From assembly GCF_027594865.1 (NCBI RefSeq), contig NZ_CP089391.1, positions 2,820,501 to 2,884,500 of the forward strand: a stretch of 64,000 nt of DNA, given 5' to 3'. The notes under the pieces were generated by a model. That model saw only the letters and a program-made list of their open reading frames with translations. It was not told the origin of the DNA and searched no databases. A program made the translations under genes and the position numbers. Positions within the stretch are counted from its first letter, which is position 1; every line of letters starts with the position of its first letter. Of the stretch, positions 1 to 9,457 are shown one piece after another. Source of the DNA: Bradyrhizobium xenonodulans (GTDB taxonomy: Bacteria; Pseudomonadota; Alphaproteobacteria; Rhizobiales; Xanthobacteraceae).

Positions 1-339
1 CGCCGCGGCGTCGACTTCAGTTGAGGCCTCGACGCTCACGGTGCTGGTCTCGATCAAGACAGCGCCGGGCGCCATCGCACCGATGATGCCGGTGGGACCG
101 AGCAACGCGCCGCGCAGGGCGGCGTCATCGGGCAGGGACGTGACGATCGCCGCCTTGCCGCTGACGGCGTCGGTTGGCGAAGCGGCAATCGTGATGCCTT
201 GCGCGCGCGCCTCGGCAAGCCGCGCGGCGCTCTGATCAAATGCGGTCACGGCGTAGTCGGCCTTGGCGACGAGCACAGACATCGGCAGACCCATCTTGCC
301 GATCCCGATGAAAGCGACAGTCTTTGAAGCGTCAGTCAT
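1..339 (-). CDS. 3-hydroxyisobutyrate dehydrogenase-family NAD(P)-binding protein (partial)
   Basis: Only the first 113 codons lie in the window; the gene runs off the left edge. The start at 339 is followed by an N-terminal Rossmann motif, GIGKMG at about residues 11-16, then LPM, the signature of the 3-hydroxyisobutyrate / 6-phosphogluconate dehydrogenase superfamily. These enzymes oxidise beta-hydroxyacids with NAD(P)+ in the cytoplasm. It lies 21 bases after the amidohydrolase gene on the same strand, so it is probably the fourth gene of the operon starting near 3129. The substrate cannot be told because the substrate-binding and C-terminal helical domains are missing from view. Confidence 0.8.
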   Translation of the reverse strand, partial: MTDASKTVAFIGIGKMGLPMSVLVAKADYAVTAFDQSAARLAEARAQGITIAASPTDAVSGKAAIVTSLPDDAALRGALLGPTGIIGAMAPGAVLIETSTVSVEASTEVDAAA

Positions 340-360
340 TGTTGTTGTCCATTGACGCCT

Positions 361-1725
361 TCAGGCGGCGCGTCCCTGTCGTTCGATGTCCTGCACCAGC
401 CGCCGGCCGGATTGCGTCAGCAGCTCCTTCTTCGTCTCCAGCCCCTCGACCAGCAGGCGGCCGTTCTGCTTCTTCCAGGCGCCGCCGATCATCACGGCCT
501 CGATGTTGGCGAGGCTCGTCTGCATCATCACGGTGGCGACGGGATCGTGCACCGGGAAGAGGTTGAGATCGGAGGCGCTGATGATGACGAGGTCGGCGAG
601 CTTACCTGGCGTCAGCGATCCGATCTGGTGCTCGCGGCCGAGCATGCGGGCGCCTTCCGTCGTGATCCAGCGCAGCGCCTCGCGGACGGGAATCGTGGTC
701 GTCGCCGGAATGGTGCCGCTGGTCTTGCGCGACTCCGCATTGTCGAGCGCCCGCTGCATCGACAGTGCGACGCGCGCGGCGGAGAAGAGGTCGCCGGAGA
801 GTATGGATTCGAGATCGATGCCGATCGTCGGCCGCACGCCGCGCTTGAGCAGGCGCCCGGTGATCGGAAAGCCGTGGCCCTGGATCATCTCGTTCTCGGG
901 CGTCACCGAGAAGGACACGCCGAGCTCGACCATCCGGTCGAGGAGATCGTCGGGCAGATCGTTGCCATGGACGATGTTGATGCCGGCGCCGACCAGGCCC
1001 GCCGCGATCAGCTTGTCCCAGCCGCCGGGCGTCTTGGCCGGACCGCCGCCCTGATGCATCGAGGCGATCAGCTTGAGCTCGTGCGCCATGCGAAAATCAT
1101 GCGCGGCGACATCGAGCGTCGAATAATGCGGGCCGAGGATCGCAAGCCCCAGCGTTACGAGGCCGTCGCGGTCGGCGAGGGGGCCGGCCAGCAGCCGCTC
1201 GACCTCGCGGCGCGGATGCGGGATCTCCGAGAAATGCGGCTCGCCGGGCTTCGGCTCCGGTTTCGGCGAGCCATGGAAGAAGGCGGCGCGGATGCCGCTC
1301 TCGATCAGGCCGCGCACGGCGGCGTCGGTATGGTCGGGTGTCGGATTGTTGTGGCACCAGTCGACCAGCGTGGTGGTGCCGCAATTGATCTGGTTCAGCG
1401 CGCCGACCAGCGTCGCGATATGGATGTCCTCGGGCCGGAACACGGTCGCGAGCCCGGAGTGCATGCGGCGGAAATATTCCAGCAGCGTCCAGTTCGCGGC
1501 AAAGCCGCGCAAGCCCGTCTGCCAGGTGTGCATGTGTGCGTTGATCAGGCCCGGGATGATGATGCGCCCCGTGCCGTCGACGATCTCCGTGTCGGCCGCG
1601 ACGTCGATCGATGGCCGCACGCTGGCGATGCGGTTGCCCTCGACCAGCAAATCGCCGGTCGCGAGATCGCCGATCGCCTCATCCATGCTGATGATCGTCG
1701 CGGATTTGATCAGCGTGCGCCGCAT
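361..1725 (-). CDS. amidohydrolase-family deaminase/hydrolase (ATZ/TRZ-like)
   Basis: A 454-residue cytoplasmic metal-dependent hydrolase. After a short beta domain comes the metal-binding HxH in NAHMHTW (about residues 62-68), then CGTTTLVDW, a histidine in HQGGG and another in HGNDL, the order expected in the subgroup of atrazine chlorohydrolase, guanine deaminase and S-adenosylhomocysteine deaminase. Full length for the family. It sits 4 bases after the maleylacetate reductase gene in the same operon, so it probably deaminates or opens a ring or side chain in the same pathway. The metal-ligand aspartate late in the barrel is probably in the GIDLES segment. The exact substrate cannot be read from sequence. 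Confidence 0.85.
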   Translation of the reverse strand: MRRTLIKSATIISMDEAIGDLATGDLLVEGNRIASVRPSIDVAADTEIVDGTGRIIIPGLINAHMHTWQTGLRGFAANWTLLEYFRRMHSGLATVFRPEDIHIATLVGALNQINCGTTTLVDWCHNNPTPDHTDAAVRGLIESGIRAAFFHGSPKPEPKPGEPHFSEIPHPRREVERLLAGPLADRDGLVTLGLAILGPHYSTLDVAAHDFRMAHELKLIASMHQGGGPAKTPGGWDKLIAAGLVGAGINIVHGNDLPDDLLDRMVELGVSFSVTPENEMIQGHGFPITGRLLKRGVRPTIGIDLESILSGDLFSAARVALSMQRALDNAESRKTSGTIPATTTIPVREALRWITTEGARMLGREHQIGSLTPGKLADLVIISASDLNLFPVHDPVATVMMQTSLANIEAVMIGGAWKKQNGRLLVEGLETKKELLTQSGRRLVQDIERQGRAA

Positions 1726-1729
1726 TGCT

Positions 1730-2809
1730 TCAAGCCGCCGCTTTGATGGTAACAGGCGGCTCGCCGGCGAAGGCGCGCGCGATCAGGTCACGGATGGCAT
1801 TGCGCTCCAGCGGACGCGGATTCCAGTAGGCGTTGGTGACGGCAAGATCGGCCGCCTTGTCGATGCCGCTTTCGGGCATGCCGACATCGCGCAATGCCAG
1901 CTTCGCACCCAGCTGCTTCGCGAGGTCGTAGAGCCCTCGCGAGGCATCAGCCGCGCCGATCGCACGCGCGATGCGCGCCATCGCGTCCGGCACTGCAGGC
2001 GCGTTGTAGGCGAGCGCATGCGGCAGCACGATGGTATGGGTTTCGGCATGCGGAAGGTCGAAAGTGCCGCCGAGCGTGTGGCAGAGCTTGTGATGCAGCG
2101 CCATGCCGACGGTGCCGAGGCAGACGCCGCACAGCCAGGCGCCATAGAGCGCTTCGGTGCGGGCCTCGCGATCGTCGCTTTTCGCGGCGATGGCGGGCAG
2201 GGCGCGTGCCAGTGCGCGGATGCCTTCCTCCGCCATCAGCGACGTCACGGGATTGGTGTCGCGTGCGTAGAGCGCCTCGACCGCGTGGGCAATCGCGTTG
2301 ATGCCGGAGGTCGCAGCAAGGCTCGCCGGCAGCGTCAAGGTGAGGTCGACATCGTAGATCACGGTCTCGGGTAATATCGCCGCGTCGCGCACCGTGGTCT
2401 TGAGGCCATTCTCGGTCTGGCCGACGATCGGCGTCATCTCCGAGCCGGCATAGGTAGTGGGAATGCAGAGCTGGTTGATTCCGGTGCGGAGTGCGAGCGC
2501 CTTGCCAAGGCCGGTGGTCGAGCCGCCGCCGAGCGAGACGACGCAGTCGGCTTCGCACGCCTTCATGGCGGCGAGCGCGCGGTCCGTCACGTCGACCGGC
2601 GTGTGCATGGTTGCGCCAGAAAAGAGGCCGGCATAGAGCGGGCCGAGCGCCGTCCCCAGGCTCTTGCCCTGCGCCTCCTGCTGCGGCGTGGTCAGCACCA
2701 ATGCGCGCTTGCCGCCGAGCCGCTCCACCTCGGCCTTGGCATGAGCCAGCGTTCCGCTGCCGAATACGACGCGGCAGGGCAGGTTTTCAAAGGTGAACGA
2801 ACCGATCAT
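1730..2809 (-). CDS. maleylacetate reductase / iron-containing alcohol dehydrogenase
   Basis: A 359-residue enzyme of the group III iron-dependent alcohol dehydrogenase family, closest in length and motifs to maleylacetate reductases, which reduce maleylacetate to 3-oxoadipate at the end of hydroxyquinol, resorcinol and chlorocatechol pathways. The GGGSTTG nucleotide-binding motif is near residue 90, and the histidine-rich metal segment HHKLCHTLGG near residue 240 is typical. The chosen start at 2809 (MIGSFTFEN) overlaps the preceding Dabb gene by 4 bases, implying translational coupling; longer upstream reading is antisense-like arginine-rich sequence. Neighbours suggest 3-oxoadipate is formed from an amino- or hydroxy-aromatic compound. 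Specificity is inferred. Confidence 0.85.
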   Translation of the reverse strand: MIGSFTFENLPCRVVFGSGTLAHAKAEVERLGGKRALVLTTPQQEAQGKSLGTALGPLYAGLFSGATMHTPVDVTDRALAAMKACEADCVVSLGGGSTTGLGKALALRTGINQLCIPTTYAGSEMTPIVGQTENGLKTTVRDAAILPETVIYDVDLTLTLPASLAATSGINAIAHAVEALYARDTNPVTSLMAEEGIRALARALPAIAAKSDDREARTEALYGAWLCGVCLGTVGMALHHKLCHTLGGTFDLPHAETHTIVLPHALAYNAPAVPDAMARIARAIGAADASRGLYDLAKQLGAKLALRDVGMPESGIDKAADLAVTNAYWNPRPLERNAIRDLIARAFAGEPPVTIKAAA

Positions 2810-3129
2810 GCGCCGGTCTCTTTCACGGGATAATCGACCTGGAAGCGCCCGATCCGCAAGTCGCCCAGCGCCTCGCGGACGCGCAAATGTTCGGGGTGGT
2901 TGGCATAGGCGCTGAGCGCCGCCTGGTCGGTGAATTCGGAGAACAGGACGACGTCGCAGGCGTAGTCGACAGCGCTGACGTCGACGCCGACCTCGATATG
3001 GGTGAGGCCGTCGATGCGGCCCTTGAGGCCCTCGAACAGGGTCTTGACCTTCAGCCGGGCGGCGGAGCGCTCCTCGGGGGTCTCCCCGCGCAGCCGCCAC
3101 ATCACGATGTGCCTGATCGGGCCCGACAT
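2806..3129 (-). CDS. Dabb (stress-responsive alpha/beta barrel) domain protein
   Basis: A 107-residue dimeric alpha+beta barrel protein. It opens with IRHIVMWRL, the typical first strand of the Dabb family, and has the FSEFTDQAAL / HPEHL stretch seen in family members. Dabb proteins include small cyclases and decarboxylase-like enzymes of aromatic and polyketide metabolism, and many of unknown role. It is the first gene of the leftward operon and overlaps the maleylacetate reductase start by 4 bases. A catabolic accessory or enzymatic role is likely from position, but not provable. Confidence 0.85.
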   Translation of the reverse strand: MSGPIRHIVMWRLRGETPEERSAARLKVKTLFEGLKGRIDGLTHIEVGVDVSAVDYACDVVLFSEFTDQAALSAYANHPEHLRVREALGDLRIGRFQVDYPVKETGA

Positions 3130-3237
3130 TTCCTGATTTCCTCGCCTGCTATCTTGCTTGTGTTGGGGGCATTTTGCCTTGCGGGATACGGAAATAAAGG
3201 CCAATAATCGTAAGTCTCTTTTTCTAAAAGTGGAAAA

Positions 3238-4161
3238 ATGGATCGCTTGCTGCAACTGGAGGTGTTCTCCAAGACGGCCGAGCTCGGCAGCCTGTCCAAA
3301 GCCGCCGAAGCCTTGCGCATGTCGAACGCGGCGGCGAGCCGCCATCTCAGCGCGCTCGAGGAGCGGCTTGCGGTCCGGCTGATCGAGCGCAACACCCGCC
3401 GCTTGTGGCTGACGGAGGCGGGGCAGGAACTCCTTGAACGTGCCAGCAGGGTCCTGAACGAACTGGCGGAGGCCGAGGACGTCGTCAGCGATCGCGCGCT
3501 GTCGCCGCAGGGCACGCTGCGGGTCACGAGCTCGCTCTCCTTTGCGGTGATCTATCTGGCGCCGATGCTGCCGGCCTTCCGCGCGCGCTATCCCAAGCTC
3601 AACATGCAGATCACCACCGCCAACCGGTATCCCGATTTCATCGAGGCGGGGATCGACGTGGCGATCCGAACGCGCGAGCAGGAGCCGGATTCGAACATCA
3701 TCGTTCGCCGCATCGGCCAGATGCGGCGCGTGCTTGCGGCCGCGCCCTCCTATCTCGCAAACGCTGGCGCGCCGGAACAGCCTGCCGATCTCGCCCGCCA
3801 CAACATGCTGGTCTACAATCTTGCGAACGATCCCTATTCGCTGCGCCTGCGCAAAGGCCATGGCGCACAGACCGTCCGGATCACGCCGACGCTCGACAGC
3901 AATGACGGCCAGGTCATCCGTGGCGCGGCACTGGCGGGCCTCGGCATCCTCATCCAGCCGCTCTATATCGTCCAGAGCGATATCGCGGCGGGCCGTCTGG
4001 TCCCGGTCCTGATGGAGTGGGAGCTGCCGCTGCTCACCATGAACGTCGCCTACCAGAACCGCGCCGGACTGCCCGCCAAGATCAGGGTGTTTTCCGACTT
4101 CCTGGTCAGCTACATCCGCGAGCATTCGGAGCCGGGGATCTGGATCGACGCGGCTAAATGA
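3238..4161 (+). CDS. LysR-family transcriptional regulator
   Basis: A 307-residue LysR-type regulator. The N-terminal winged helix-turn-helix covers about residues 1-60, including SLSKAAEALRMSNAAASRHLSALEE-like sequence. The effector-binding periplasmic-protein-like fold follows, starting at the strand GTLRVTSS around residue 92. It is transcribed away from the catabolic operon ending at position 1; the 108-base gap between their starts (3130-3237) must hold both promoters and the operator. Divergent LysR regulators usually activate the neighbouring operon in response to a pathway intermediate. Thirteen bases after its stop the xylulokinase gene begins, but that gene belongs functionally to the sugar importer. 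Confidence 0.93.
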   Translation: MDRLLQLEVFSKTAELGSLSKAAEALRMSNAAASRHLSALEERLAVRLIERNTRRLWLTEAGQELLERASRVLNELAEAEDVVSDRALSPQGTLRVTSSLSFAVIYLAPMLPAFRARYPKLNMQITTANRYPDFIEAGIDVAIRTREQEPDSNIIVRRIGQMRRVLAAAPSYLANAGAPEQPADLARHNMLVYNLANDPYSLRLRKGHGAQTVRITPTLDSNDGQVIRGAALAGLGILIQPLYIVQSDIAAGRLVPVLMEWELPLLTMNVAYQNRAGLPAKIRVFSDFLVSYIREHSEPGIWIDAAK

Positions 4162-4174
4162 GCGGGAAGCCTCC

Positions 4175-5620
4175 ATGTATCTCGGCATCGATCTCGGCAC
4201 CTCGGCGGTCAAGACCGTTCTCGTCGACGCTTCCCAGCGCGTGATTGCAAGCGAGAGCCGGCCGCTCGCGACCGCCTCGCCGCAATCAGGCTATTCCGAG
4301 CAGGACCCCGCGCAGTGGATCGATGCGACCTTTGCTACGCTGGATGCCTTGAAGACGACGCATCCCGGCGCGTTGGCGGCAGTCGAAGGCATTGGACTGT
4401 CCGGCCAGATGCATGGCGCCACGCTGCTCGATGCGAGCTTGAGGCCGCTGCGGCCCTGCATCCTCTGGAACGACGGGCGCTCCGCCGCGGAGTGCCGCAT
4501 GCTGGAGCAGCGCTGGCCCGCCTTGCGTGCGATCACGGGCAACAAGGCGATGCCGGGATTCACCGCGCCAAAACTGCTCTGGATCGCGGCGCACGAGCCT
4601 GAAATTTTTGCGGCGACCAAACTCGTCCTGCTTCCAAAAGCCTATTTGCGCCTGGTGCTATCGGGCGAGGCCGTCGAGGACGTCTCGGATGCATCGGGAT
4701 CGCTGTGGCTCGACGCCGCGCGCCGCGACTGGTCGGACGCAGCCCTCGCCGCGACCGGCCTGTCGCGCGATCACATGCCGCGTCTGGTCGAGGGATGCGC
4801 GCCGGCAACGACACTGCGCGGCGAGCTCGCGCAGCGCTGGGGGATGACCAGGCGACCGGTGATCGCGGGCGGTGCCGGCGACAATCCGGCGGGCGCCGTC
4901 GGCATCGGCGCGATCCGGCCGGGAACCGCGTTTGTGTCGCTGGGAACCTCGGGTGCCTTGCTGGCGCCGACCGACAGCATTGCCGCCAACCCCGATCGCG
5001 TCGTGCACACGTTCTGCCACGCCGTTCCCGGCATGTGGATCCAGGCCGGTGCGATCCTCTCGGCCGCCTCCTGCCTGGCCTGGGCCGCGCGCCTGTTCGG
5101 CATCACCGAAGCCGAATTGCTGTCGCCGCTTGGATCGCGCCCGCAGGCACCGTCGCCCGTGAGCTTCTTGCCCTACCTCGCGGGCGAGCGGACGCCGCAC
5201 GACGATCCCTTCGTGCGCGGCATGCTCGACGGTTTGAGCCATGGCACCGATCGCGGGACCATTGTGCAGGCGGTGCTCGAGGGCGTTGCCTTCGCGCTTG
5301 CCGATTGCCGCGACGCGCTCGCGGATGCCGGCATCGCGATTGCCGAGGCCGATGTCATCGGCGGTGGTTCACGCTCCGGGTTCTGGCTCGCGGTGCTGGC
5401 AAACGTGCTGAATGTTCCGATCCATCGCTTTGCCGGGGGCGAGACCGGCGCGGCGTTCGGTGCGGCGAGATTGGGGCGGCTTGCTGTCACCGGTGAGGCG
5501 GTCGCCGCCGTGTGCACGCGGCCGCAGCGCATCGAGACGTTCGAACCTGACGCAGGGCTGACCGATGCTTATGCCGAACGGCTTCCAGCGTGGCGCGAAC
5601 TGTATCGGCCGCGCCACTAG
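4175..5620 (+). CDS. xylB: xylulokinase
   Basis: A 481-residue FGGY-family carbohydrate kinase that phosphorylates D-xylulose to xylulose 5-phosphate. The first phosphate-binding loop is GIDLGTSAVK at residues 4-13. The XylB-type GQMHG motif is near residue 77, and the second ATP-binding segment (SLGTSGALL) near residue 257. GGGSRSGFW near residue 395 is the C-terminal FGGY signature region. Length is that of XylB. It precedes a ribose/xylose-type ABC importer on the same strand with a 130-base gap. That gap may hold a second promoter, as its start has a clear GGGAGG just before 5751. Other pentulose substrates are possible. Confidence 0.9.
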   Translation: MYLGIDLGTSAVKTVLVDASQRVIASESRPLATASPQSGYSEQDPAQWIDATFATLDALKTTHPGALAAVEGIGLSGQMHGATLLDASLRPLRPCILWNDGRSAAECRMLEQRWPALRAITGNKAMPGFTAPKLLWIAAHEPEIFAATKLVLLPKAYLRLVLSGEAVEDVSDASGSLWLDAARRDWSDAALAATGLSRDHMPRLVEGCAPATTLRGELAQRWGMTRRPVIAGGAGDNPAGAVGIGAIRPGTAFVSLGTSGALLAPTDSIAANPDRVVHTFCHAVPGMWIQAGAILSAASCLAWAARLFGITEAELLSPLGSRPQAPSPVSFLPYLAGERTPHDDPFVRGMLDGLSHGTDRGTIVQAVLEGVAFALADCRDALADAGIAIAEADVIGGGSRSGFWLAVLANVLNVPIHRFAGGETGAAFGAARLGRLAVTGEAVAAVCTRPQRIETFEPDAGLTDAYAERLPAWRELYRPRH

Positions 5621-5750
5621 CATCGCCCCTGTGTTGCATTCCCGCGTGTTCGGTATTGCTCTGTGCGTCGGCGTTTTGTTTAATGCGTGAACCGCGCTGA
5701 CAAGAACATCGAGACGCGGGTAGGAAACGCATTGTGCGTCGGGAGGCACG

Positions 5751-7274
5751 ATGAACGATCCGATCCTCGAGATGCGTGGGGTCTCAAAATCCTTCTTTGG
5801 CATCAAGGCGCTGCGTGCCGTCGATCTCACCGTCTATGCCGGCGAAATTCATGCCCTGATGGGTGAGAACGGCGCCGGCAAGTCGACGCTGATGAAGATC
5901 CTGTCCGGCGCCTACAGGCCCGATCCCGGCGGCGAAATCCGCATCGAAGGACACCCGGTACGGATCGAAGGTCCGCTCGGCGGGCGCACGGCGGGCATCG
6001 CCATCATCTACCAGGAGCTGTCGCTGGCTCCCAATCTCAGTGTCGCCGAGAATATCTATCTCGGCCGGGAAATGTCGCGTGCAGGTTTGCTGGCGCGCGG
6101 CGAAATGCGCGAGGGCGTCGGCCCGATCCTGAAACGGCTGGGCGCGGACTTCCTGCCATCGACGCTGGTGGCGCATCTCTCCATGGGCCAGCGGCAACTG
6201 GTCGAGATCGCGCGTGCGCTGCACGCGAGATCAAAGATCCTGATCATGGATGAGCCGACCACCGCGTTGTCGGCCGGCGAGAGCGCGCGGCTGTTCGCGC
6301 TGATCCGCCAGCTTCGCGCCGAGGGGCTTGCCATCATCTACATCTCGCATCGCATGGACGAGGTCTATGCGCTCGGCGACCGCGTCACCGTGCTGCGCGA
6401 CGGCCGGCTGGTCGGCTCGCTCGACAAAGAGGACATCCGCGCCGACACCATCGTTCGGCTGATGGTCGGGCGTGACGTCTCCTCGTTCTACAAGAAGGAT
6501 CATGATCCGGAGGCAGGGCGGGGGCATCCCGTGCTCGCCGCGATCGACATGGCCGATGGCCAGCGCGTCGAGGGTTGCTCGCTGACCGTGCATGCGGGCG
6601 AGGTGGTCGGCCTCGCCGGCCTGATCGGCGCCGGTCGCACCGAGCTCGCGCATCTCATCATCGGCGCGTCGCCCAGAACCTCCGGTCGGCTCGAGCTGGA
6701 GGGACGTCCGGTCGAGATCCGCACGCCCGGCGAGGCGCTCGAGGCCGGGATCGCCTATCTGACCGAGGACCGCAAGGCGCTCGGCCTGTTCCTGGACATG
6801 TCTTGCCAGGACAACATCAACCTCGCGGTGCTCGGCCGCGATGCGAAGCTCGGCTGGTTCCTGGATCGCGACAAGGCGCGCGAGCGCGCTGACAGAGCCT
6901 TCGCAGGCCTCAGCATCCGCGCCGCCACCGTCGGCGTTCCCGCCGGTGGCCTGTCCGGCGGCAACCAGCAGAAGGTGCTGCTATCGCGGCTTCTCGCCAT
7001 TGCGCCGAAGGTCCTGATCCTCGACGAGCCGACGCGCGGCGTGGACGTCGGCGCCAAGTCCGAGATCTATTCGATCATCGACAATCTGGCCAAGGCCGGC
7101 ACTGCGATCCTCGTCATCTCGTCCGATCTGCCCGAGATCATCGGCATCTGCGACCGCGTCGTCGTCATGCGGGCAGGGCATATCGCCGGCGAAATCGAGC
7201 GTGGCGCGACCTCGCCCTTGAACCAGGAAGACATCATGGCACTCGCCACGGGGATGGAGCAACTCGATGCATGA
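5751..7274 (+). CDS. sugar ABC transporter ATP-binding protein (RbsA/XylG type, two NBDs)
   Basis: A 507-residue duplicated ATPase of the carbohydrate uptake CUT2 family. The first domain has Walker [10 protein letters not shown] (about residues 38-46), signature LSMGQRQ and Walker B LIMDEPT. The second domain has the degenerate Walker [10 protein letters not shown], the usual CUT2 asymmetry, followed by LSGGNQQ and LILDEPT. It energises import of a monosaccharide through the permease that follows, with which it overlaps by 8 bases. A strong ribosome-binding site (GGGAGG) lies 7 bases before the start. Xylose, ribose or a pentitol are likely substrates given the neighbouring xylulokinase. Confidence 0.95.
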   Translation: MNDPILEMRGVSKSFFGIKALRAVDLTVYAGEIHALMGENGAGKSTLMKILSGAYRPDPGGEIRIEGHPVRIEGPLGGRTAGIAIIYQELSLAPNLSVAENIYLGREMSRAGLLARGEMREGVGPILKRLGADFLPSTLVAHLSMGQRQLVEIARALHARSKILIMDEPTTALSAGESARLFALIRQLRAEGLAIIYISHRMDEVYALGDRVTVLRDGRLVGSLDKEDIRADTIVRLMVGRDVSSFYKKDHDPEAGRGHPVLAAIDMADGQRVEGCSLTVHAGEVVGLAGLIGAGRTELAHLIIGASPRTSGRLELEGRPVEIRTPGEALEAGIAYLTEDRKALGLFLDMSCQDNINLAVLGRDAKLGWFLDRDKARERADRAFAGLSIRAATVGVPAGGLSGGNQQKVLLSRLLAIAPKVLILDEPTRGVDVGAKSEIYSIIDNLAKAGTAILVISSDLPEIIGICDRVVVMRAGHIAGEIERGATSPLNQEDIMALATGMEQLDA

Positions 7275-8304
7275 CAGCCCTCCGAAGGCGGACACGGCCG
7301 GCGCCGCGGGCCTCGCGGCCGCGCAAGAGACGAAGCGCCAGCGCATCAGGCTGCTGATCAGCGCGCTCGGCATGCTGCCGGTGTTGTTGATCCTGTGCGG
7401 CGGCTTCCATTTTCTGTCCGAGGGCCGCTTCTTCACCGGACAAAATCTCGGTATCGTGTTGCAGCAGGCCGCCGTGAACACCGTGCTCGCCGCAGGCATG
7501 ACCTTCGTCATCCTCACCGGCGGCATCGACCTCTCGGTCGGCTCGATCCTGGCGGCCTCCGCGATGGCCGGGTTGACGCTCTCCAAGCTGCCCGAGCTCG
7601 GGATGTTGTGGCTGCCGGCCGCGCTGCTCACCGGCCTTGGCTTCGGCATCGTCAACGGCGCGCTGATTGCGCTCCTCCGCCTGCCGCCTTTCATCGTCAC
7701 GCTCGGCTCTCTCACCGCCGTCCGCGGCCTGGCGCGACTGCTCGGGGCCGACACCACCGTGTTCAATCCTTCCATTCCCTATGCCTTCATCGGCAACGGC
7801 TCGCTGACGCTTATTCCCGGCGTCGCGTCGATTCCCTGGCTCTCGGTGATCGCCTTGCTCGTCATCCTCGTCTCGTGGCTGGTGCTGCGCCGGACCGTGC
7901 TCGGCGTGCACATCTATGCGGTCGGCGGCAATGAAAGCGCGGCGCGGCTTGCCGGCATCAAGGTCTGGGCCGTGCTGATCTTCGTCTACGGTGTTTCAGG
8001 GCTGTTCGCCGGCCTCGGCGGCGCCATGCAGGCAGCGCGGCTCTATGCGGCCAACGGCCTCCAGCTCGGCCAGTCCTACGAGCTCGATGCGATCACCGCC
8101 GTGATCCTCGGCGGCACCTCGTTCGTCGGCGGCATCGGCTCGATCTGGGGCACGCTGGTCGGCGCGCTGATCATTGCCGTCCTGTCGAACGGCCTCATTC
8201 TCGTCGGTGTCTCCGATATCTGGCAATATGTGATCAAGGGTCTGGTGATCATCGGCGCTGTGGCGCTCGACCGTTACCGGCTGCAAGGCTCCGCCAGAAC
8301 CTGA
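7267..8304 (+). CDS. sugar ABC transporter permease (RbsC/XylH type)
   Basis: A 345-residue inner-membrane permease with about 8-10 hydrophobic segments. The family motif GIDLSVGS is near residue 80, the cytoplasmic ATPase-docking stretch [14 protein letters not shown] near residue 217, and a conserved GGTSFVGG near residue 280. It overlaps the ATPase gene by 8 bases, so the two are co-translated. It forms the channel of the CUT2 importer with the ATPase at 5751 and the binding protein at about 8383. Confidence 0.94.
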   Translation: MHDSPPKADTAGAAGLAAAQETKRQRIRLLISALGMLPVLLILCGGFHFLSEGRFFTGQNLGIVLQQAAVNTVLAAGMTFVILTGGIDLSVGSILAASAMAGLTLSKLPELGMLWLPAALLTGLGFGIVNGALIALLRLPPFIVTLGSLTAVRGLARLLGADTTVFNPSIPYAFIGNGSLTLIPGVASIPWLSVIALLVILVSWLVLRRTVLGVHIYAVGGNESAARLAGIKVWAVLIFVYGVSGLFAGLGGAMQAARLYAANGLQLGQSYELDAITAVILGGTSFVGGIGSIWGTLVGALIIAVLSNGLILVGVSDIWQYVIKGLVIIGAVALDRYRLQGSART

Positions 8305-8338
8305 GAGGCTCGGCGCACATGGCTTCCGTTGCGGCAAC

Positions 8339-8370
8339 TGGTCTGCCGTGCCGGGGATGAAGACAGACCA
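8339..8370 (+). promoter_or_regulatory. inverted repeat between permease and binding-protein genes
   Basis: TGGTCTG at 8339-8345 and CAGACCA at 8364-8370 form a perfect 7-base inverted repeat between permease stop and binding-protein start. Such hairpins between genes of sugar ABC operons often set relative expression by stabilising the upstream or downstream message. No T-run follows, so it is not a clean terminator. Confidence 0.35.
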
Positions 8371-8382
8371 GGGAGGAAGTCC

Positions 8383-9329
8383 ATGTTGAAGACGATCACG
8401 CTCGCGGCGCCGCGACGGCGCTTGCCCTAAGCAGCACGCCGTCCTTCGCCAAGGAGCTCAAATCGATCGGCGTCTCGCTCGGTTCGATGGGCAACCCGTT
8501 CTTCGTCGCGTTGGCGAAAGGCGCCGAGTTCGAGGCGAAGAAGACCAATCCCAATGTGAAGATCACGGCGGTCGGCTTCGAATACGACCTCGGCAAGCAG
8601 GTCACCCAGATCGACAATTTCATCGCCGCCGGCGTCGACCTGATCCTGTTGAACCCCGGCGACCCCAAGGCGATCGGGCCGGCGATCAAGAAGGCGCAGG
8701 CGGCCGGTGTCGTCGTCGTCGCGGTCGACACAGCGGCCGAAGGCGCCGATGCCACCGTGACCACGAACAACGTGCAGGCCGGCGAGATCTCCTGCCAATA
8801 CATCGTCGACAAGTTGGGAGGAAAGGGGGACGTCGTCATCGAGAACGGGCCGCAGGTCTCCGCCGTGATCGACCGCGTCGTCGGCTGCAAGAACGTGTTC
8901 TCGAAGAATCCCGGCATCAAGGTGTTGTCCAGCGACCAGGACGGCAAGGGCTCGCGCGAGGGCGGCCTCACCGTTGCGCAGGGCTATCTGACCCGCTTTC
9001 CCAAGATCGATGCGATCTTCGCCATCAACGATCCGCAGGCGATCGGCACCGACCTTGCGGCGCGCCAGCAAAACCGCAGCGGCATTGTCATCACCGCGGT
9101 GGACGGTGCGCCCGACATCGAGGCTGCGCTGAAGGATCCGCAGTCGCCGCAGATCCAGGCTTCCGCTTCGCAGGACCCGTTCTTCATGGCGCGGCGGGCC
9201 GTGCAGGTGGGTGTCGGCATTCTCAATGGTCAGAAACCGGCCTCGACCGTCGAGCTCCTGCCGTCGAAGCTCGTCACCAGGGACAATATCGCCGAGTACA
9301 AGGGCTGGACCTCGGATCGTTCTCAGTAG
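8383..9329 (+). pseudogene. sugar-binding periplasmic protein with a frameshift in the signal peptide
   Basis: The mature part is an intact ribose/xylose-binding-like protein: strand KSIGVSLGSMGNPFF, a substrate loop, and the hinge segments of the LacI/RbsB fold, ending at 9329. The ATG at 8383, preceded by GGGAGGAAG, reads MLKTITLAAPRRR and stops at 8430. Adding one G in the GCGGCG run near 8406-8409 would read MLKTITLAAAATALALSS and join the mature frame, giving a normal signal peptide ending ...PSFA. As written, only an internal ATG at 8487 starts the frame; a protein from there would lack the signal peptide and first strand and could not be exported. Either a real inactivating deletion or a sequencing error in a GC run. 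Confidence 0.8.
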
Positions 9330-9382
9330 AACGCCGCCCTCGGCCGGGAGCGCTCGACATACGAGATGACGGGCGGCGTTTT
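9330..9382 (+). terminator. Rho-independent terminator of the sugar-transport operon
   Basis: AACGCCGCCC (9330-9339) and GGGCGGCGTT (9371-9380) are perfectly complementary 10-base arms around a 31-base loop. The right arm runs into TTTT. It begins immediately at the stop of the binding-protein gene. Confidence 0.8.
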
Positions 9383-9457
9383 GACCTACGCCGCCCCGCC
9401 CAGCCTCTTGTGCTAGCTTTGCACGATCTCGATTGATCGAATCGGAAAACAGATCTC

